Shown here: positions 1-11,827 of the stretch, one piece after another
How the letters are laid out: each line of letters starts with the position of its first letter
Position numbering within the stretch: the stretch's first letter is position 1
Assembly (NCBI GenBank): GCA_949130485.1
Contig: OX422184.1
Span: 8,906,996-8,970,995, forward strand
From: Agelas oroides
Lineage: Eukaryota; Porifera; Demospongiae; Agelasida; Agelasidae
Length of the DNA: 64,000 bases
Direction of reading: 5' to 3'
Program-made: the position numbers and the translations under genes
The notes under the pieces: generated by a model
Told to the model about the DNA's origin: nothing
The model's database searches: none
What the model saw: only the letters and a program-made list of their open reading frames with translations

Positions 1-187
1 ATAACATACTCGAGCTTGAAAAAAGCTCAAATTCCACGGGAAATATGAAGCGTACCATTTTGGAAAAAATGGCCTCGCGGGATCCAACGTACAAACGGTA
101 CAGAACACGCTATGAACACGCAGCCAACGCTGCCTAGCTCTGCTAGCCATTTAATATAGCTTACAAAAGGTCCAATTTTCATACCTA

Positions 188-446
188 TTATACTCTCCCA
201 GATACGAGCGGTTTTGCGAGTGCCCTCGAGACTCCTTTCAGCGGTGAGCGATTTTCAATTATTTGTACAAATAGGGGCAGAACGTCGAAAAACTCCGTAA
301 ATTTCTGTACACGTTCTTTATCACTTTGACTGTACGCTATTCGTAGCCTCGTACCCAGGCTTCTAGCTAGCTCGTGAACAGTAAAACAGCGGATCCGTAA
401 GTCCCAGCAACATCCACAACTCAACAACGACAGTTTAGCATTTTAC
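188..446 (-). CDS. Hypothetical C-terminal exon, unknown function
   Basis: The minus strand is open from just after a TAA near 447 down to a stop at 188, about 85 codons. The last 60 residues look like a real protein: charged helical stretches and the segment FTEFFDVLPLFVQIIEN. No ATG opens the frame, so it would have to be an internal or terminal exon whose upstream part I cannot find. I do not recognise the family. It could also be another element relic. No homologous copy was noticed elsewhere in the window. Confidence 0.28.
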
Positions 447-1412
447 AATGCTGGGCAGTATTTCGAGTCAAAGTGCGTGGGCAATAATTCGATTATCAAT
501 GTAAGCTACAATGAATGTGGCTTCTACCGAGGCTTTTACATAGCCGCGGGTCGTTCGGTTCAATTCAACGGGCGCCAGGCTCGAAACGGTCCCCTTGTTG
601 ATAGTCGAATCTCGTTATGTACAGACTTGCTCATGAGAAAAAATTACGGGTTTACCCCAAATTTAGATTTTAACCCTCTCCTAGCTCCCTACGTGATTTA
701 ACTTCACCGAATGTCTGCCTACAAGCATGCATTCAGAGAGTATGCAGCATATCAAGGAAGAAGCATGGTATCAGTATAGTATTAAAACTAGTCAGTATTG
801 AATATCAGAAAAAAAATGCATTTCTGGCAGCTGTGTAGCTAGGGGGAAACAGACTGACATTTCAGAGCAGGGCTCTGAGGTTGATCTACTTGTTCACACT
901 ACGTTTTGTCAAAGCTGTGCATGCTATATAGCTGCCATGTTCAATGATAAAACAAAGAATCCAAAGGAGCAAGTTGAACACTGCCTCATAAGTGCCAGGA
1001 AGATAGTTTGAGGTAGTGCTCCATACCGGTAGGGGATAGTTTATCTGTCAGTGTAGCCACACACTACAAGCTCTGGGCAGGTAAGGCAAAGTGGTTACTG
1101 AGCACTGGAAAAGACAGCATAATCAAAGAGAGGCTGGGTATATACATTTACGTCAAGTGTTAGGCATCCCATCCGTAATCCTGTGCTATCATCTCCAAGC
1201 TGGATAAAGCTTGCATTTGACTGATATTCACTTTTTCGATAAATGCATGATTATATTTTTCAAAGAGAGGGATGCTAGGGGAGGTTCATCTGTGCGCAGT
1301 GTGTCCTGAGTCATCTGGTGCTCTGAAAGGGGTGCTAGGGGAGAACTTATATGTAGTCTCCGAGAAGGATGTCTGTATTCACTGCTGTTTGCGTTGCAAC
1401 ACCTTGCAAAAT

Positions 1413-1504
1413 ACAAGCTGTGATATGAATATAATTATGTGGTTATTTTCCATTTAGCCTGCAAAGAAGTTTACCACATAATTATATTCATATGCACAGC
1501 TTGT
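1413..1504. repeat. Near-perfect 31-bp hairpin
   Basis: Arms 1413-1443 and 1473-1504 are reverse complements apart from one extra base, separated by a 29-nt loop. The arms are AT-rich (…TATGAATATAATTATGTGG…). It resembles a small foldback or MITE core. No gene overlaps it. Confidence 0.7.
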
Positions 1505-2075
1505 CGTCCGCAATGGTGGGGAAGTGTATCATAGTCTCCTACCCAGGCTCTCCTCACACCCTGAGCTTGCAGTGTGAGACTGGTTTCATATACATGCAAG
1601 TGCGACAGTATAGAAATGAGAATTTTGCTTGATATGTAACATAAGAACACAGCAATTAACGGTGCAATCAAACTAGGTAAGGATTTTAAGTATATTAGAA
1701 GGTATGCATAATTTTAATATGTGCATGCATAGTGAGGATTCAATTTGAAGCTCTAAAGCATGCACAATTTCATAATTTCTGGATTACAGAACTGTAGGAT
1801 AGGTGGGCTAATGTTTAATGCTTGAAATTCAACTCCAAACAGTCTTCTACCCGGGATTTAGCAAAAGAAATACTACATCTGTTCAAGCATCTATCCTCGG
1901 AAAAAGGGTTCTACTAGCAGACAAATCTGATAATCATGTATTATATCACATTGCTAGCCAAATTTGGCAACTGCTGCAGCATGGTATGGGTTCATAGGCA
2001 AGGCCAGTGGAAGGGCAAGTACTTTAGTCTTTCCTGTTCGGAGGAGGTGGCAAAGGTCTGAGCAGGGTAGCAACT

Positions 2076-2115
2076 TAGCCTCGTTCCCAGGCACGGAGGA
2101 TGGGAACGAGGCTAG
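2076..2115. repeat. Dispersed palindrome, TAGCCTCGTTCCCAGG family
   Basis: A short stem-loop opens with TAGCCTCGTTCCCAGG and closes with GGGAACGAGGCTA. Related copies lie at 5101-5178, 6371-6418, 13471-13541, 34417-34477 and 36260-36312, and a half copy at 31310-31332. The stems are conserved while the loops vary. Confidence 0.7.
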
Positions 2116-3047
2116 GTAGCAACTGTGCCAGATCATCAGAGCAACAAGACATGCTGGCGCTGGGATAGTTTTCGACACCCGAAGCTACTGTAGTACGCGG
2201 GGATAGAAAATCACGCCCGAAAATACATTGTAAAACAACGCGTAACTTCTTTGAAGTCTGAGTTCCGAAAATATATCAATCTGAGAATAAATTTTTGCCT
2301 CTAGCATAGGAACATTACCACATTGAACAGATGTAAAATAGCTTCATTTTTAAGCCTGATTTCGTCACACAGCGTTGACAATTTCAACAATGTTTGACCC
2401 TTGGTGCATAGATTGCAGTGTACAGCAACGTAGTGCACAAATGCACACCACAGCTTTGCACAGCAGGTTTACTAATTGTGCACCAAACACAAGAGTGTTG
2501 ACCAGTCAAGACTGATGGATAGAAATAGAAAATATAATCAAGCTTTTTTCTGTGCTGCTGGAGGCTGCTCTGAAATGTCAGTCTGTTTCCCCCTAGCTAC
2601 ACACCTGCCAGAAATGCATCCTTTTTCTGATATTCAATACTGGCTAGTTTTATTGCTATACTGATACCCTGCTTACTTAACGAGATTCTGATAGTCACAG
2701 CGCTGGTTGCCGCTCACCGTGACACCAATGGGTCCTTCGAAGGCCTCTATGAACAACTGTGAGTTCTAAAAACAAGTTCAATAAAGCTATAAGCTGTGTA
2801 GCTTCTACAAAGCTCGTTCCCCAGCTGGTTTGTTGCATAAGGTAGGGCGGGGTAATTCGGAACGTGGGGTAATTCGAAACGATTTTTTTCTGGTTGCTCT
2901 TTGCTTCAGCAAAACACCTGCTATCACGCTTTAAGAGCTGTGAGGTGTGGCAACCCAAAAATTTCCGCCCTGAACCCCCCTTTCTAAATTTCTAGATCCA
3001 CCACTACACCCGATGAGAAGCTTCGAGTTACCCGGTTGTACCACCTC

Positions 3048-3770
3048 GTGTCACCTGCGATCTACCCCTCCAGCCAGTTCACCAGGACTCTAAATGGACA
3101 AAATCTCTCTGATTTGCACCTTGCAGATCCTGACTTTGGACGTCCAGGAAAGATCTCCATGGCATAGATATCTATGCTGACGTACTCCTGCATGGCTGGC
3201 GGAATGGACTGCCTGATTCTCCCACTGCATTCGAGACCAACTTTGGATGGATTCTTGCTGGAAGGGCCGGTAATCCACCTCACCTCCCCGTACCGTTGCC
3301 TCCCACCACATCGCTGTTGTTTCTGGTGATGATATCCTTTGCAGGTTTTGGGAAATCAACCTTTCCCCTGCAGTGATGGGGGTATCTCGAGATGCAACAC
3401 GCAGAGCTCATCCTAGTAGCTGACTTACAGAATCCTACTGAGGTTTCGACTCCGTCATGTTCCCCTGACTACAGATGTCAGCAACATGTACTGAGCTATT
3501 GAACTTGTTCCACCTGATCGCGATCTTCACAGATTTGTGTGGAGATGAGCCCTTCCTGTTCAAGAAGCTATCGAGCTGCAAATGGAGCTACAAGACCTGT
3601 TCTCTAAGGGAGGTTTGCTTCTCCACAAGTGGAATTCAAGCACTCCAAGCGTCTTGCAACACCACTCTACTGATCTGAAGGAATGTCAATCCATGCACAT
3701 GATGCCTACCTCCAGTGAGTACACCAAGACAACTGGGTATTGAGTGGATCGCCATCAAGAATTAGGGATT
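3048..3770 (+). pseudogene. BEL/Pao retrotransposon pol relic
   Basis: Plus-strand reading frames, broken by stops and frameshifts, reproduce BEL/Pao pol landmarks in the right order. They are the protease-linked segment LADPDFGRPGK (near 3107), VLLHGWRNGLPDSPTAFETN (near 3180), SGDDILCRFWEIN (near 3320), the first reverse-transcriptase aspartate block LTTDVSNMY (near 3464) with DRDLHRFVWR (near 3512), then LQDLFSKGG and LLHKWNSS (near 3590-3630) and EYTKT (near 3715). The part of the RT palm that should hold the YVDD-type motif is deleted between DRDLHRFVWR and VQEAIELQ. No LTRs were seen. This is a dead fragment; the family call rests on motif memory. Confidence 0.75.
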
Positions 3771-5100
3771 GACAAAATATGCTTTTGTTTTTACCCTCTA
3801 TTATTCATCCAAAAACAAACTGGCCCAGTTACCTATTATTCTCACTAACCGTACCCATTATTCTCAATACAAATCCAAAATTTTTAGATAATCTTTAACG
3901 ATAATTGTACTGCAACATTACTAGCCAATTGAGCAGGTAATACATATCAACTCCTCCTGTACACAGAAAAGCCATCAGATCTTGGTTCCAAGGCTGGCGA
4001 GTGTTCCGCATAAACCGCCAAAGACGATTGGTCATTGTCACTCGAAATGACTTCAGCTTTACTTCCGTCCTCTGCTCGCAGAAACACGCGGCTCTCGGAC
4101 CGTTAGTATTTTCTCTATAGCTTTGTTTAACCGCTGATTATGAAGTGAAACAGGAGAAACCTCACATCTTGAACTTGCAGCCTCTGAAGATGAGCCCTCT
4201 TCATAGCTCCCATCAATTAACACACACACTTGCAATGAACACTATTACATGCAGGAAGTATTATACTGTTTCATGATTACATAATTAAACATGAGTTGCC
4301 TTGTCGAAATAGCAACGAGGGACGTGTTTTTCGGAGGGAAGGTAGAGAGCTCTGAGTGCTACTGGAACCAGGTCTCTTTGATGTGCGATGGCACAGGGTC
4401 ATCCCAACCTAACTTCTGCTCCCAAAGTTGCTGCAGTAGAATCTTCACCTTGACAGTGGAAGGGTCCTCAGTTGAGTTTACGAACCACTTTCTACTCAGA
4501 TGGATGCCCACTGCCACGTCTGGCCGGACAATACATTAGTTCATTCATTTAGTACATGAATCATTTGTCTCACATTCTGATTTCTCCACAGATCCAAAAT
4601 ACATCCAACAGTGAGCTGTGAGACTTGCTACTCATGGACAAGTTTGCATTTGTGATCGAATGTGGGTTTCTCAAGCCTGCGGCTACAGTTACTACTGGTG
4701 ATATACCAGATATAATACGTGCAGTGTACCTAGAGTAGACTTTTTTGCGGTCAAGCCATGCTCCGTTGAAAGAAATCTGCCACCAGAGATTTGTAGCTCA
4801 TTACCCTTGTGTTTTCATTTAACCCTCTGTCTTCCACCCTTGCTTACCACACCCTTCATCTGATAAAAGTGAAGGTATATATACAAAACCCCATCCCGTA
4901 GCTGCATCCACAGTGCAAAAATATTGGGTGTAGGTGGTAGGCCATTTCGTCCTGCACATAACAGGACATCCAAGGTGGTGTGCAAGCAGCAAGAGCACAA
5001 ACTTTGACTATAAGAGAAAGGCCATAGGTAGATTCTTCGTCGGGCACCGCCCCCCTCACATCTACCCTCACATCTACCTGACGTCACGCACATGAATCTT

Positions 5101-5178
5101 TCTCCCAGGCCTTCCCTCCATTTTTATACTGCAAGCGATCAAAAACTGGAGGCGGGAACGGCCTGGGAACGAGGCTAG
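5101..5178. repeat. Dispersed palindrome, CCTCGTTCCCAGG family
   Basis: The right arm CCTGGGAACGAGGCTAGG (from 5162) matches the family end; the left arm TCTCCCAGGCCTTCCCTCC is degenerate. The loop includes CCATTTTTAT, also found in the copy at 13471-13541. Confidence 0.55.
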
Positions 5179-6370
5179 GGCTCATGCACATGAACAAAAA
5201 TCATTGTCAAAAGAACTCACATAACTGTATCCCTATAGTACCTTGTTTGCATGATTTTTATCCCGACAGTTTACATTTCTAGTGTGCAAAGAGGAAGTAT
5301 GACAGCATCACGTGACCAATTCAATGGTGAAATCAGCAAAAGTTTGAGCACTGCTGGAGGGAGACCTATCGCTTCAGGTTCAACATGCAAGTGTGTGTAA
5401 AGAAATTAACAGTGTACATGTTACACACATGGAAGGTCGTCTCGGTGTATTCCCAGTTGGCGATGATCGAAGCTGCTTTTCTGCCATTTTGGCAGAGAAA
5501 ATGAGGGACCTTTCAGGGGCCACAGCAACCCAAGTGCAGAGCAATGGACATAGATTCTTTGTTATTGCTTTAGGTACAGCTTGTAGGACAAGACCCACTT
5601 TCGTCCCGGCAATATCGGGTTTTAATTGCGTGTGAATTGTGAGAAATACTAGCGAGCGCAACAATTAAACACGCATTCATTTAAATTACATAATCGTTAA
5701 TTTGCCATGTACACAACTTCACACGTCAACAGTTACAGCTGCCATCCTTGCAGCTTCCTCTAGCACTTTCATCTAAATAAATGTGATTATCACTATCATG
5801 CCCTATGTATATATTAGATCTTTTTCTTGCATATACTATGAAGCAGTAAAGCCGCAAGTAGTATGTGCAAAATATAAAGAAAGATCTAACATACTTAATA
5901 GCCATCGTCCCTGTCCTTGCTAACTGACCAATGAGCTCCTAGACCCTCCACGAGTCTCAATAATGAACTTCATTACCATGATGATGGCCAATAATCATGA
6001 TCATGTAGAACATGGCGGGCATATTAGCGAGTATATACATACACATACCAGTAGGTATATGTATAAGTAAATGCCACTCATTTTGGTTTATTTCAGCAAA
6101 CAGTAGTAGCTCTGTGACTGCACAACTTCCAAATCCAGCAGGGACAGAAGAGACACTCAAGAAAGTGCTATCTTGGAAGATGTCAGTTGCACCAGACAAT
6201 ACCATTCTGCAAAAATGTTCGGTGAGAAACAGTGGCTCCTGGTTACACTGTACACAAATGGACTCCAGATCATACTAATAAAATAGCCATACACATGTAT
6301 ATGAGTAACATATTAAACATTATGTTCATGTAGGCAAGGATGATTGTAATTTTGTATGCATATGCATGTA

Positions 6371-6418
6371 GTCTGGTTCCCAGACCAAACACCACCATCA
6401 TTGGTCTGGGAGCTAGAC
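6371..6418. repeat. Dispersed palindrome, variant loop
   Basis: Starts GTCTGGTTCCCAGACC and ends GGTCTGGGAGCTAGAC, with a 16-nt centre. It is related to the copy at 36260-36312, which shares the GGTCTGGGA arm. Confidence 0.6.
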
Positions 6419-8089
6419 AAGTACACGAGCGAAATTGCCAGTTGTCCAGCATGCATTACACACGGCTGACATGGTTTCTTCCCATAGTAGTGGGCAAGGC
6501 TTATGAACACCACGTAGGTAAGGCACTACAATAGGATGGTTCAGTCTGCAGGGCTCCACGTGTTTAAGGACTTAATCCAACAAGCACTCTCTCTCTTCTT
6601 CAGACTTTCCATCACTTGAAAAGTAGTGTACAGTGTATCCAGCATGTCAGGTCAGGTACAAGGAATATTTCCAGTGTAAATAAATGTTTGACCACTCAGG
6701 AAAGCCCATAGGTTGGGCTATACTGTTCATTGATACTGATGCTCTTCACAGGTGTGACATATTGTTAGATGATTCTGATTACACCATCGTGATAGCTGTC
6801 GTTCACCTTCACAGCAATCATTCACTTTTAATCCCTATCTTCAAAACGGATTGCACCAACTGATAACATGCGGCCAAAATCTGACGACGCCATATGGCGT
6901 CATCGGTTGTTAAAGGGTTAATGCTGTTACATGCTGTAGCTACCCACAGTATCCCAGCAACAGGATGTATCACTACATCGTACTAGCAGGATGCATGGTG
7001 ATCACTTCAGTGTCTATGGACATCTGTCCCAGTGGCTAGTGTATGATGTAAAATAGTTCTTGTTCATAACCATGCATCAGATGTTGTGAACTTAGTGCGC
7101 CACAATTCCTATCTGCCCACATGGAAGCTGTTTTGGAATCACCTGGTTTTTACAAGGGCTAAACCACACGGACGTTGGGATGTTTTGTAGGCATCGAAAG
7201 TGGGTTCTCAGCTACAGCTAAACCAAAGAATTATGAAGGCCTTACGCATGGCTAATTTGTTTCCAGAATAGTTCTGTTGATTATGCTCCCTTGAATATTA
7301 TGAAGAGTTGGTGTAGCCCTGCTCTCACACTGCATTTTGTTGCTTGCAGTATGTACATGTATGTGAACTTGAATGACGCTGTAGCACAACTTGTCAGAAT
7401 CATGTGAGGTTCCACTTGTGTTAGCTATGTAAGCTAGATTGGGTTGTTTATTTTTTAGGTAGAGAAAGGGGACTCTGGAGCTGACTCTGGCATAAAATTT
7501 CACTTTGGAAGGCTGTTCTAGTCTTGGATGAAAGTCCATGCTGACATCAGCCTGGTATGCTTTATGAATCTGTCCGACCAGCTACTACTCCTTTAGTCAT
7601 CAAACTGTGAAGTGGTGGAAACAAGTGTTCCATTATGTTATGGATGGTAGAAATCATGGTGACAGCTCACTTGTCCGAGAAAGCAGTTGCAACCCCCACA
7701 CACTCATTAAGCGCATAATATTATGCTTATTAACCAGAGTTTATGGTAGCTGATCTTCTCACAATATACAAAACAGCCAACGATCATCCAGATGGGCAGG
7801 CAGATTTTTATTTATTATGGGTGTCCAATAAGGACCTTATCTTATGATTGCAAAAATTTAGCATGCTCGTTACTAGCCTGCATTTAGAGTTGATACAATA
7901 GAAGTTGGTGTCTGTTTAGCCAACTTGTCACCTGATGTTTGTACTGAGTTGGGTGGAGTGTGGGTGTGGCTTAGTGGGTTTTGATGTAAAAGCATTTTCC
8001 TGTAGGAATCAAGATACTCATTAGTTTATCATTTCCTAATATTGCTAGCAAGCTTGTTACTCGATTCTTTCTCACGTATGCACACTAGT

Positions 8090-8232
8090 GTAAGTCTGGC
8101 AAGTCCGAGTCCAGTGAGTTCGGCAATTTCAATGAGTCCTGTAATTCAGGTCTGGTGAATTTGATGAGGCTAGTGAATCAAGTGAGGTGACTTCAATAAA
8201 TCTAGTGAGATCATTCAGTCTGGTTAGTCCAG
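8090..8232. repeat. Degenerate short tandem repeat
   Basis: Loose repetition of a ten-base theme around CCAGTGAGTT / CTAGTGAATC, with many substitutions. No coding meaning seen. Confidence 0.35.
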
Positions 8233-9427
8233 TAGTTTGATGTATGAGTATGATGTATGGTGTTAGAGCTGTAGAACACTTGTGTACAGTATTGTGAGCA
8301 GTGACTCCATTCAACTATTTCACTCGGTTTGGTTATCTCTGATGGCAATTACATTCACTTCCGCTTCAATGTACAAACATTTATAATACAGTAGTCTGCC
8401 ACATTGGCGATGTTCACAAAAGCCAAGTTGGCCCTTCTCCTATGATGCAGTATGGTGCGAAATTGATGGCTGTCCTCTTCCATAGGCATTGTATGCTGCT
8501 TTATTTTCTTGAATACTGAAGTATTTGTTTTCTACCTATTCACCTTTATTCTGTAGTCGAGAAACTAGCAGCTGCAATGATAATGATAGACTTGAATGCT
8601 GCTGCTTGCTAGCTGTTCACAGCGTGCGCTATACATGTGCTCCACATGCCACCGGCCGGCCGGACACTCGTCAACCTGCTCGAGCTCGGAAAGAAATATC
8701 AGTCTCAGCTATACTAGTATAGATCATGTATCTATGCTCTATCTGTAACAGTTTTGTATCAAGCAAGACAATGCAGGATGTAGTAGAATGGCTAAAAGCA
8801 GAAAACTTCAGCAGTCAATTACTTGACTAAGGCAAATTGTTATATCTAGCTCGGTTCCCTATGTGTAATGTAGGATGACCAGTGCAATCACTATGCAGGC
8901 TTTATTCATTTTCCACAGGTGGCATCTTGTTGTACACGGGGCTATTTATGGATTTTCAAGGTAGTATCATCTATCTTCAGTGCTCTGTTCCCTGTCCATA
9001 GTACAAATTCCCAGGTCCCCACACAGATTTGCGGAATGAAAGCCCTGAAACATAATTTCACATCAGCGAAATAATCACAAAGCATTAATTTTACTTTTCT
9101 AAACAGAAAGGCAAAGACTTACTGCTCACTGCTTGGTGTGTACATAAGTCATCCTTCGTCTGAGTCATCCAAGCATTTGAAGGTAAGCCAACGGTTTCGG
9201 CCCTAAAGAGCTATTCAATTGCTCATTTGTGTTTTTGCTTCTATTGGAGTTTTACGCTCTTACTCAAGCCGCCCGTTCTTATGCATTCTTGGTACAGTAT
9301 GGAAAATACCGTTTTAACACCCGTGGAGGTCTTGTGAAGCTTGTGCACACCTGTTTAAGTACTGATCATGAACATAATCCAACAGGACTTCTCCACCATT
9401 TACTACATGCTCGCCCTACCAGATTCC

Positions 9428-9552
9428 AAGGAGGTTAGTTAATGTACTGCAAGAAAAGGTGAGTCAGCATTGTTATAAACCTTCCCATTCTTGGTACAGT
9501 ATTATAACAATGCTGATTCACCTTTTCTTGCAGTACATCAACCTCCTACACT
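9428..9552. repeat. Long hairpin with splice-site-like arms
   Basis: The left arm (9428-9478) and right arm (9502-9552) are reverse complements with a 3-nt indel and two mismatches over about 45 bp; the loop is about 23 nt. The left arm contains AAAAGGTGAGTC, which looks like a 5' splice site, and the right arm contains CCTTTTCTTGCAG, which looks like a 3' splice site. CATTCTTGGTACAGTAT occurs both in the loop and upstream at 9282-9298. Confidence 0.65.
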
Positions 9553-9681
9553 TTGCTCTTTTGTTGATCTGTCAATTCTCAACACTTCATATATGGTTTA
9601 AGCAAATGCACTAGGTGTCTGCTACTCAGAGCGGAACTCTAACTCTGTGCCCCCTGTTGCTACTACTGCCCCGTTAGCTAA

Positions 9682-9993
9682 GTGCAAAGGCCAAAGACAA
9701 CGGTAGAGGGAAAGATGCTAAGTGCTTGTATCAGGTGTCATTTATATGACTTAGCAAGTTTCGAATCATTTCTGGCACATGGTAAACAAGTGAATGGATA
9801 CCAGTACTATAAAAATAGTAAGCCTTCAATTTTGGTTATAGCTCTGCTGGTGTTCTTCACAGCAGTGGCTGTAGTTCTAAGAGTTCCCCACACTTTCCTT
9901 AATTTTGCTATAGCGCCTTTGGGCCTGTGCTTATTTATAATCAGTACAAGCCTAACAGCTGTGGTAAAAACAACTAATACTTACATGATCTGA
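9682..9993 (+). CDS. Hypothetical small two-helix membrane protein
   Basis: A 103-codon open frame whose second half contains two hydrophobic segments, LVIALLVFFTAVAVVL (about residues 51-66) and a second one around residues 74-95. Nothing identifies a family and no promoter or splice context supports it. Chance hydrophobic translation of AT-rich DNA is a serious alternative. Confidence 0.22.
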   Translation: MQRPKTTVEGKMLSACIRCHLYDLASFESFLAHGKQVNGYQYYKNSKPSILVIALLVFFTAVAVVLRVPHTFLNFAIAPLGLCLFIISTSLTAVVKTTNTYMI

Positions 9994-10159
9994 GGCATAC
10001 CTTGGCCACTGAAAGGCTTGATTGAACCAGTGATAGCCACTTATCCTTGGTTATGCTATTTGTAGGGGTGGGGCTAAATAGTTCTGGAGATGAGGCAGTT
10101 CCGACAGGAACAGCCTCAATTGACTGTTTGGCGTCTCTTGTATAGCCCTTTATACCCGA

Positions 10160-10222
10160 ATGACGACTATAGTCGTCATGAATATAGGTACGTTAATTCC
10201 GAATGAGGACTATAGTCGTCAT
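10160..10222. repeat. Two 20-bp palindromes in tandem
   Basis: ATGACGACTATAGTCGTCAT (10160-10179) is a perfect palindrome. A second copy with one changed base lies at 10203-10222; both are preceded by CCGA, 43 bp apart. The region downstream to about 10450 is relatively CpG-rich and contains the sequence GGGACTTTCC at 10329-10338. Confidence 0.75.
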
Positions 10223-10690
10223 GGCCACTATCGAGCGGTTAGCGCTCTGTACCCCGCGGCTACGTAGCATATAGTTAGTATGTGCCGCAGGAAGTCGAAT
10301 AAAGCATAATTAGCTGGGCTGTCCTATAGGGACTTTCCCCGGAAATCGCGTTCGAAGTTTACCGTTCGATCGCGTTGTACTTAGTACTGCCACAGAACAG
10401 CTGGTTTCCCACGCGCTACTGCTCCTACCGAATTTGTTCTAGCTAATCATCTAAACAACAGTGAAAACGTACCTTCGCTGGAAGTTTTGCCACGGATTTC
10501 CAGTCATTTTGCCGAGGGTCTCATTACTTTCACGCCGTTTCATGTCCCCTGTCACATGACCCAGGTGCAGGGTGAAAGCCGCATTACGTCGCACTTACAC
10601 CACATTGACACAAGTGGCATCGCACAAGGTGTTCGTCACTTTTTAAAGCAGAAAAAAAAAGAAGGAATAAGCTTAAAACCCATTTCCTGG

Positions 10691-10718
10691 CCCTAGCCCT
10701 AACCCCCTAACCCTAACC
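10691..10718. repeat. Interstitial telomere-like repeat
   Basis: Degenerate CCCTAA units (CCCTAGCCCTAACCCCCTAA…) on the plus strand, far from any chromosome end visible here. Confidence 0.7.
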
Positions 10719-11156
10719 TGTATACTGAACCCTGACCATTACACCACAAGCAATTTCGAAGGACCATGCACACTTTTCCGTCTAATGTGTACCGCTCAAC
10801 CATCATACAAGTGCCATACTACACTACGCATGCGCAATGCACGCTCCACCCACACATATCACGTGAGGGGGCATGAAACGACGTGAAAGTATTGAGACCC
10901 TTTTCCAATATGTAGCGAATACCCACGCTTCCACCGCTGTATCTTATTCGCACTTCACTGCCAACTCGTATGACTACTTCCCAAGAAAAGCAGGTTTGTT
11001 TTCAACATAACCAAGCCTAATAACTAATTGTTGAACTCTGCTAGTTCACAAGATATAATGCAATGAATCAACATAGTACAAAATCGCCATTTTTTATCTT
11101 GCTTCTCTCGTAATCACGTGTTTATTGTGCGCATGCGCATCGGGTGTAAAGGGATA

Positions 11157-11260
11157 GTCTTGACACTGTCATCCATGATCTGCCTTTGAATGGAATCATT
11201 GCCTCATCCACACTGACATCTCTGTGTAGGTTGTATACTCTCCGAAAATTTTCCAATAGA
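11157..11260 (-). pseudogene. piggyBac transposase fragment (first catalytic Asp)
   Basis: Minus-strand translation gives NFRRVYNLHRDVSVDEAMIP followed by FKGRS. The S-[IV]-D-E-A-M-I-P-F-K-G block is the piggyBac motif around the first catalytic aspartate; the nearly intact copy at 39-40.6 kb has the same motif. The match stops abruptly after KGRS. The next piece of the same kind of protein lies on the opposite strand from 11440. Confidence 0.7.
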
Positions 11261-11439
11261 CTATCTATAATTGGTTATGCTCACACTGGCTAGACATTGA
11301 AATCATGTGAAACTACCTTATAGTGCTTGTCTACTAGTGGTTCGAAGAGATTCAAAACTTTCGAAAGACATTGAATTCATGTGACCTAGCAAACTAACTT
11401 ACATTGGATGTCTTTGACATAGTTTTCTTCCCCACAGGT

Positions 11440-11690
11440 ACCATTACGTCTACTTTAACTTTTTTTCCAGTCTAGACCTCCTTCTGGATCTGCTTAGGGT
11501 TGGCTTGTATGGTTGTAGCACCCTTCGCAGCAACCGCAAAGGCTTCCCTAAAGACCTGAAGCCATTGTTGAAGAAGGGACTAGGAGAATGGGAGGATACA
11601 AAGTGAGACAACACAAGCAACTGACTGTTTCTTTGTGGCAGGACAATCGCCCAGTTGTTGTGATCTCCACCAATACCACCAGCTCAGAGA
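11440..11690 (+). pseudogene. piggyBac transposase fragment (second catalytic region)
   Basis: The plus strand reads YFNFFSSLDLLLDLLRVGLY, then GCSTLRSNRKGFPKDLKPLL and, after stops or shifts, SLWQDNRPVVVIST. This is the block around the second catalytic aspartate, where the usual C-D-N-x-F-[FT] has become YFNFF, so the aspartate is lost. A pyrimidine-rich tract ending CCCCACAG precedes it at about 11440. Dead relic, opposite in orientation to the fragment at 11157-11260. Confidence 0.7.
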
Positions 11691-11827
11691 TTCTGTGAAG
11701 ATCACTTGCAACGAAGAGGAGCAGAGAAACCTCACTGCTGCTTAACTGGATTAGGGTCCCTTTTTCGCTCTCTTGGATCTTCCAAGAAAGCTTTCTGCCC
11801 GAATTACACGCAGAAATAACAGCCTTT

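Larger units (their letters stand above)
761..2675. repeat. 1.9 kb segment bounded by ~110-bp inverted repeats
   Basis: Positions 761-870 reappear as the reverse complement at 2565-2675 with about 90 percent identity by eye; the shared core includes the run AGCTAGGGGGAAACAGACTG. The interior has no ORF above 75 codons and holds two smaller hairpins (1413-1504 and 2076-2115). I found no target-site duplication at the ends. It may be a non-autonomous foldback element or two old repeat copies in opposite orientation. Confidence 0.6.
3771..9427. other. Non-coding stretch with repeats only
   Basis: No recognisable gene. Small open frames occur (for example + 4291-4539 and + 5393-5635) but show no motif or splice context that I trust. 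It holds two palindromes of the TAGCCTCGTTCCC family (5101-5178, 6371-6418) and a degenerate repeat at 8090-8232. Confidence 0.5.

Noticed and set aside
477..701. 74-codon plus-strand frame
   Set aside because: No motif, no start or splice context, and composition typical of chance.
10691..10718. Evidence of a chromosome end
   Set aside because: Only a few degenerate units with unique-looking sequence on both sides; interstitial.
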